From Phytoactinopolyspora endophytica (lineage in GTDB: Bacteria > Actinomycetota > Actinomycetes > Jiangellales > Jiangellaceae), in the NCBI RefSeq assembly GCF_004138495.1, contig NZ_ML142851.1, forward strand, positions 192,909 to 202,040: 9,132 nucleotides of DNA, given 5' to 3'. The number at the start of each line of letters is the position of its first letter. The stretch's first letter is position 1. Positions 6,269 to 9,132 of this stretch are shown piece by piece. Both the position numbers and the translations under genes were made by a program. Under the pieces are notes generated by a model that was given only the letters and a program-made list of their open reading frames with translations, was not told the origin of the DNA and searched no databases.

Positions 6269-6877
6269 TTAAATCCAGCCGTGGCGCCGGGCGAGCTGGA
6301 CGGTTTCGTGCCGGTTCGCCGCGCCCAGCTTCTGCCCAGCCGAGGACAAATGGTTCCGGACGGTGCCCGGAGCCAGCGCCAGCCGGGTGGCGATCTCCTC
6401 GACCGATGTGCCGTCGGCCGCCAGCTCGAGGATGTCCGCCTCGCGGGCGCTGAGCGGACTGTCTCCGGAGCTGATCGCGTCCGCCGCCAGCTCCGGGTCG
6501 ACGTATCGGCCTCCGCCGTGCACAGTGCGTATCACGTCAGCGAGCGTGTCGGCGGGCACCGTCTTCGGGAGGAAGCCACGCACGCCCGCGCTGAGCGCCC
6601 GTCTCAGGTGTCCCGGCCGGCCGTGTCCGGTGACGATGACGACCTTGCATTCGGGCACTTCATCGCGCAGGGCCTCAGCGACGGCGATGCCGTCCAGGCC
6701 GGGCATCTGGAGGTCGAGTGCTGCGACGTCCGGGCGTTGTTTGCGGGCCATCGCCAGCGCCTCGTCGCCGGATGCCGCCTCCGCGACCAAGGTGAGATCG
6801 TCTTCGAGGGCCAGCAGAGCGACGAGCGCACCCCGGATGAGATGTTCATCGTCCGCCAGCAGGAAACGAATACTCAC
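6269..6877 (-). CDS. NarL/DesR-type two-component response regulator
   Basis: A 202-residue response regulator, normal length for the NarL/FixJ group. Receiver domain, residues 3-118: acidic pocket D9/D10, phosphoacceptor D55 in ALDLQMPG, T83 in VIVTGHG, and K105 in GFLPK. A LuxR-type HTH fills residues 138-202: LSAREADILELAADG, then VEEIATRLALAPGTVRNHL as recognition helices. It is expected to be phosphorylated by the kinase encoded directly upstream and to bind DNA as a dimer, most likely at the promoter of the exporter operon outside this window. The start is GTG at 6877, overlapping the kinase stop (GTGA), with a GGGGAA purine run upstream. The open frame extends further 5', but that part overlaps the kinase and has no receiver homology. 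Confidence 0.92.
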   Translation of the reverse strand: MSIRFLLADDEHLIRGALVALLALEDDLTLVAEAASGDEALAMARKQRPDVAALDLQMPGLDGIAVAEALRDEVPECKVVIVTGHGRPGHLRRALSAGVRGFLPKTVPADTLADVIRTVHGGGRYVDPELAADAISSGDSPLSAREADILELAADGTSVEEIATRLALAPGTVRNHLSSAGQKLGAANRHETVQLARRHGWI

Positions 6878-8160
6878 GGCCGTTCCCCGTTTTCCCGTTC
6901 CTCGTTTCGCCGTTCCCTGCCCCGCCATTCGATGTCGGGTCGTTCGTTGTCCGGCTGTGCCCCGGGCGGGATCATCGCCGCCAGCCGGAACCGATCGCCC
7001 GGGCGGCTGCCGGCGGTCAACGTTCCGCCGCCGGCCCGGACCCGCTCGCGCAGGCCTGCCAGGCCGCTGCCCTCGGGACTCGTGGGTGCCCTGCGCACTC
7101 CGTCGTTCTCCATGGTGAGCATCACCGTATCTCCGTCCCGACCCAGCGTGATCGTGCAGTGCGCCGCATCGCTGTGTCGTAGCACGTTGGTGGTCCCTTC
7201 GCGCACCACCCATGCGAGCGTCGTCTGCACGTCGGCCGGGAGGTCGGCGCCGTCATAGAGGCTGGTGATGGCGCACCGCACGCCCGCCGCTTCCAGCACC
7301 GACCGGGAGCCCGCCAGCTCGGCTTCGAGGTCCGTGGCCCGGTAGCCACGCACGACATCGCGCACCTCCTTGAGTGAGCTCTCGGCGAGCTGCCGGACCT
7401 CGTCCGCCTGCCGTGCGGCCTCATCGGGGTCCCGCCTGACAAGCTTGCTGGTGAGCTCACTCTTGAGGGCGACCACCGAGAGGTTTCGGCCCAGGACGTC
7501 GTGGAGATCACGGGCGAACCGAAGCCGCTCCTCCGCGACGGCGAGACGAGCCTGGGTCTGGCGGGAGCGGTCAAGCTCCAGCAGCACGCGTGAGATCCAC
7601 ACGAACGTCGGGAAGGTGCTGCCGAGCAGCACGGCCACCGCCGCCCAGATGACGGCTGTGGTGGTTGCAGGCGCGTCGGACGGCACGTGGCCGCCGGCCC
7701 AGCCGAAGGAGATCAGTGTCGCGAGGCCGGCGACCGCCACCCATCGTCCCTGGCGGGCCGTCATCCCGGCTGCGAGCGTCCCACCGTAGTACGTGAGCGC
7801 CACGGTGAGGGCGACATAGCCGAGATGGGGCATGTCGGAATCCGGACGGAGCAGGTACTCCCGCCACGCCTGGAGGGTGATCAGGAAGATCAGCGTGATG
7901 ACGCCGGCAACCACGCGGTATATATCCGGCCGCGGCCCCTCGGCGAGGCGATACCGGAAACTCGCCCGGAGCAGCATGAACACAGCGACGGTGTGCACCA
8001 CGCCGAGCCCGAACAGCGTCGTCAGGACATAGCCGGGGGTGTCCGTCGCGATGTTCCCCACCAGTCCCAGGGCGAGGAGCGGCTCGGTCAGCACCAGCGC
8101 ATACATGCTGATCCGGTTGTACTGGTCGACCCGCCTGGCGCCGTCGCCGGTGAATGTCAT
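6874..8160 (-). CDS. DesK-like membrane sensor histidine kinase (HisKA_3)
   Basis: A 428-residue kinase. The first 190 residues hold about six membrane helices (approximately 17-35, 43-65, 82-98, 111-131, 139-158, 167-190) with no large extracellular domain, so it probably senses something in or at the membrane. The HisKA_3 dimerisation/phosphotransfer motif RFARDLHDVLGRNLS carries the phosphoacceptor H220. The ATPase domain has an N-box (VVREGTTNVLRHS, N325), a G1-like ENDG (351-354) and a glycine box GSGLAGLRERV (365-375). The C-terminal end after about residue 402 is a charged Arg/Glu/Asn tail encoded by a short tandem repeat and is not part of the fold. It is paired with the downstream regulator through a 4-base overlap. 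Its ribosome site (GAGGA) lies inside a predicted hairpin after the permease stop. Confidence 0.92.
   Translation of the reverse strand: MTFTGDGARRVDQYNRISMYALVLTEPLLALGLVGNIATDTPGYVLTTLFGLGVVHTVAVFMLLRASFRYRLAEGPRPDIYRVVAGVITLIFLITLQAWREYLLRPDSDMPHLGYVALTVALTYYGGTLAAGMTARQGRWVAVAGLATLISFGWAGGHVPSDAPATTTAVIWAAVAVLLGSTFPTFVWISRVLLELDRSRQTQARLAVAEERLRFARDLHDVLGRNLSVVALKSELTSKLVRRDPDEAARQADEVRQLAESSLKEVRDVVRGYRATDLEAELAGSRSVLEAAGVRCAITSLYDGADLPADVQTTLAWVVREGTTNVLRHSDAAHCTITLGRDGDTVMLTMENDGVRRAPTSPEGSGLAGLRERVRAGGGTLTAGSRPGDRFRLAAMIPPGAQPDNERPDIEWRGRERRNEERENGERP
6880..6916 (-). repeat. 15-base imperfect tandem repeat at the 3' end of the kinase gene
   Basis: On the minus strand two 15-base units match at 12 of 15 positions (GGAACGGCGAAACGA and GGAACGGGAAAACGG), followed by a partial copy GGAACGG. 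Because 15 is a multiple of three, copy number can change without shifting the kinase frame; it encodes the Arg/Glu/Asn-rich tail. The last copies also supply the purine-rich leader before the response-regulator GTG. Confidence 0.7.
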
Positions 8161-8164
8161 CGCG

Positions 8165-8215
8165 ATGGTCCTCAGCCCGTCCCTAGGTGGTGTGCGAGGT
8201 GTGCGCCAGGACCAT
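8165..8215 (-). promoter_or_regulatory. Inverted repeat that can mask the kinase ribosome binding site
   Basis: ATGGTCCT at the permease stop (8215-8208) is exactly complementary to AGGACCAT (8172-8165) just before the kinase ATG, with a 35-base loop. The AGGA of the kinase ribosome site lies in the second arm. Such a stem would make kinase translation depend on ribosomes reaching the permease stop. It is an inference from sequence only; a long loop weakens the stem. Confidence 0.4.
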
Positions 8216-9099
8216 TATGTCCGCGGTTCCCAGCGGAACCAGCGACGTGCGGCGTAGACCCCGAGGTAGAGCCAGGCGAGCAAGATCGCGGACGGGGCGA
8301 GCGCCTCGACGAAAGTGTCGGCGAAGCCGACCGGTGCGGATCCGTCGGCGGTGCCCTCCAGTCCCAACCGGGTCAGCTCGACGACCGGACTGAGCGGCAG
8401 GTATTGAGCGGCGTTCTGCACGGCGTCCGGGTACACGTCGATCGGGACGAGTGACCCGGACAGCACCATGGACACCATGACTACGGGAAGCGTCGACACC
8501 TGAGCGGTCTCCGCTGTGCGGGTGAACGCGGTGCTCGCGGCGGCGAGCAGAACGAAGACAGCGGCCCCACCGAGGAAGGCGATCATGACGAGCAAGGGAT
8601 TGACCGGCGCACCGAGGTCCAGCAGCGCGACTGCTGCGACGACGGCGACGAGAACCTGCCCGAGCGCGATCGCCAGCCCGGGAACGGCGGTTCCGGTCAG
8701 GATCTCAATGTCCGTGGCCTCGCTCGTGCGCAGCCTTTTCAGCACCAAATCCTCGCGCCGTGCGACGTAGGCGGTGACCAGGTTGTAGTACACGACGAAC
8801 AGCAGCGCGAAGCCGATCAAGGAGACGACGATGAAGGATCCGAGCTCCATATGTTCCTCGGCGGTGTCCCCGACCGAGCCGAAGACGGACACCACCAGCA
8901 GAACTGGCATGGCGAGCGCGGTTATCATGGCCGTCTTGTTCCGCACGAGAAGCCGCAGCTCAGCCCTGCTCAGGGCGCGGATCCGCCGGGCGGCGGCGCG
9001 GGTGCGGGCACCCGTGCTCGTGGGTGGACCCGCGTTCGGCGGGGCGCCCGTCGAGGTCGGCCCGGCTGGGATCGCCGTGGTCGGGTTCGGGGTCGTCAT
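8215..9099 (-). CDS. ABC-2 type transporter permease
   Basis: A 294-residue integral membrane permease of the ABC-2 exporter superfamily. A Pro/Thr/Gly/Ala-rich, likely disordered N-terminus (1-35) precedes a basic cytoplasmic helix (RALSRAELRLLVRNK, 41-55) typical of these permeases. About six membrane spans follow at approximately 57-75, 87-110, 138-160, 168-191, 202-222 and 268-284. The segment VARREDLVLKRLRTSE (112-127) is the usual cytoplasmic loop with the family's LKRLR motif, and SGSLVPIDVYPDAVQNAAQYLPLSPVVEL (214-242) matches the conserved region before the last span. It would work with an ATPase encoded just upstream to export an unknown substrate such as a drug, lipid or peptide. 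The ATG has AGGAG eight bases upstream and overlaps the previous gene's stop. Confidence 0.9.
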   Translation of the reverse strand: MTTPNPTTAIPAGPTSTGAPPNAGPPTSTGARTRAAARRIRALSRAELRLLVRNKTAMITALAMPVLLVVSVFGSVGDTAEEHMELGSFIVVSLIGFALLFVVYYNLVTAYVARREDLVLKRLRTSEATDIEILTGTAVPGLAIALGQVLVAVVAAVALLDLGAPVNPLLVMIAFLGGAAVFVLLAAASTAFTRTAETAQVSTLPVVMVSMVLSGSLVPIDVYPDAVQNAAQYLPLSPVVELTRLGLEGTADGSAPVGFADTFVEALAPSAILLAWLYLGVYAARRWFRWEPRT

Positions 9100-9132
9100 A
9101 CGGTGATCTCCTCTCGGTGCTCGCCGGCGGCG
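9096..9132 (-). CDS. 3' end of an upstream gene, probably the ABC transporter ATPase
   Basis: Twelve codons remain in the window, ending GEHREEITV and a TGA that overlaps the permease ATG as ATGA. A four-base overlap matches the other junctions in this cassette. ABC-2 permeases of this type normally follow their ATPase gene, so the identity is inferred from gene order, not from domain sequence. The fragment is too short to prove that it is coding. Confidence 0.45.
   Translation of the reverse strand, partial: AAGEHREEITV

Noticed and set aside
6878..7213. 112-codon N-terminal extension of the response regulator
   Set aside because: It overlaps the kinase ATPase domain in another frame, is Arg/Gly-rich without homology, and the receiver begins exactly at the GTG of 6877.
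6134..7258. Plus-strand open frame of 374 codons running through the operator region and across the regulator and kinase
   Set aside because: It crosses the intergenic region and lies antisense to two well-supported genes; the protein has no recognisable motif.
7687..8454. Plus-strand open frame of 255 codons opposite the kinase and permease
   Set aside because: It spans the boundary of two real genes on the other strand and its composition is that of a shadow frame.
1..9132. CRISPR array, tRNA or rRNA gene, insertion sequence, integrase
   Set aside because: No regularly spaced repeats, no cloverleaf-like sequence in the gaps, and no transposase or recombinase motifs in any supported frame.

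Overview
The window looks like chromosome (or a large replicon) of a high-GC actinobacterium. Most blocks are strongly GC-rich: 60-base stretches I counted by hand run about 70-82% GC. Coding is tightly packed, and the gene families are the usual actinobacterial ones. I cannot name the genus. Every gene I can support lies on the minus strand, so transcription runs from base 9132 towards base 1. The many long open frames on the plus strand are antisense shadows of GC-rich genes.

Block 1 (about 9132-6269) is an ABC-2 exporter with its own two-component system. It holds the last codons of an upstream gene (probably the ABC ATPase), an ABC-2 permease, a DesK-like membrane histidine kinase and a NarL/DesR-type response regulator. 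Three of these junctions are tight: an ATGA overlap, a short gap with a hairpin over the kinase ribosome binding site, and a GTGA overlap. The order matches the yvfRSTU type of cassette in Bacillus. The likely logic is that the kinase senses a membrane or envelope signal and the regulator controls the exporter.

Block 2 (6268-4716) starts with a 162-bp intergenic region dense in inverted repeats. It continues with a toxin-antitoxin pair in toxin-first order: a HigB/RelE-like toxin, then a HigA-like HTH antitoxin fused to an ImmA/IrrE-type zinc metallopeptidase domain. This block is visibly lower in GC (about 52-62% in sampled lines) than its neighbours, which suggests separate acquisition.

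Block 3 (4629-1, running off the left edge) is a type I Wadjet anti-plasmid system: jetA (kleisin-like, DUF3375), jetB (KITE-like, DUF4194) and the first 714 codons of jetC (SMC/MukB-like ATPase). The genes overlap by 8 and 4 bases. The rest of jetC, and the expected jetD nuclease, lie outside the window. Wadjet recognises and cleaves circular plasmid DNA, with JetABC as loop-extruding motor and JetD as nuclease.

The most interesting feature is the join of blocks 2 and 3. A protease-fused toxin-antitoxin module sits 86 bp upstream of, and in the same orientation as, a complete-looking Wadjet start. Either it is a neighbouring defence-island module, or its HTH-metallopeptidase protein also senses or controls the Wadjet genes. 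Nothing in the sequence proves the second option.
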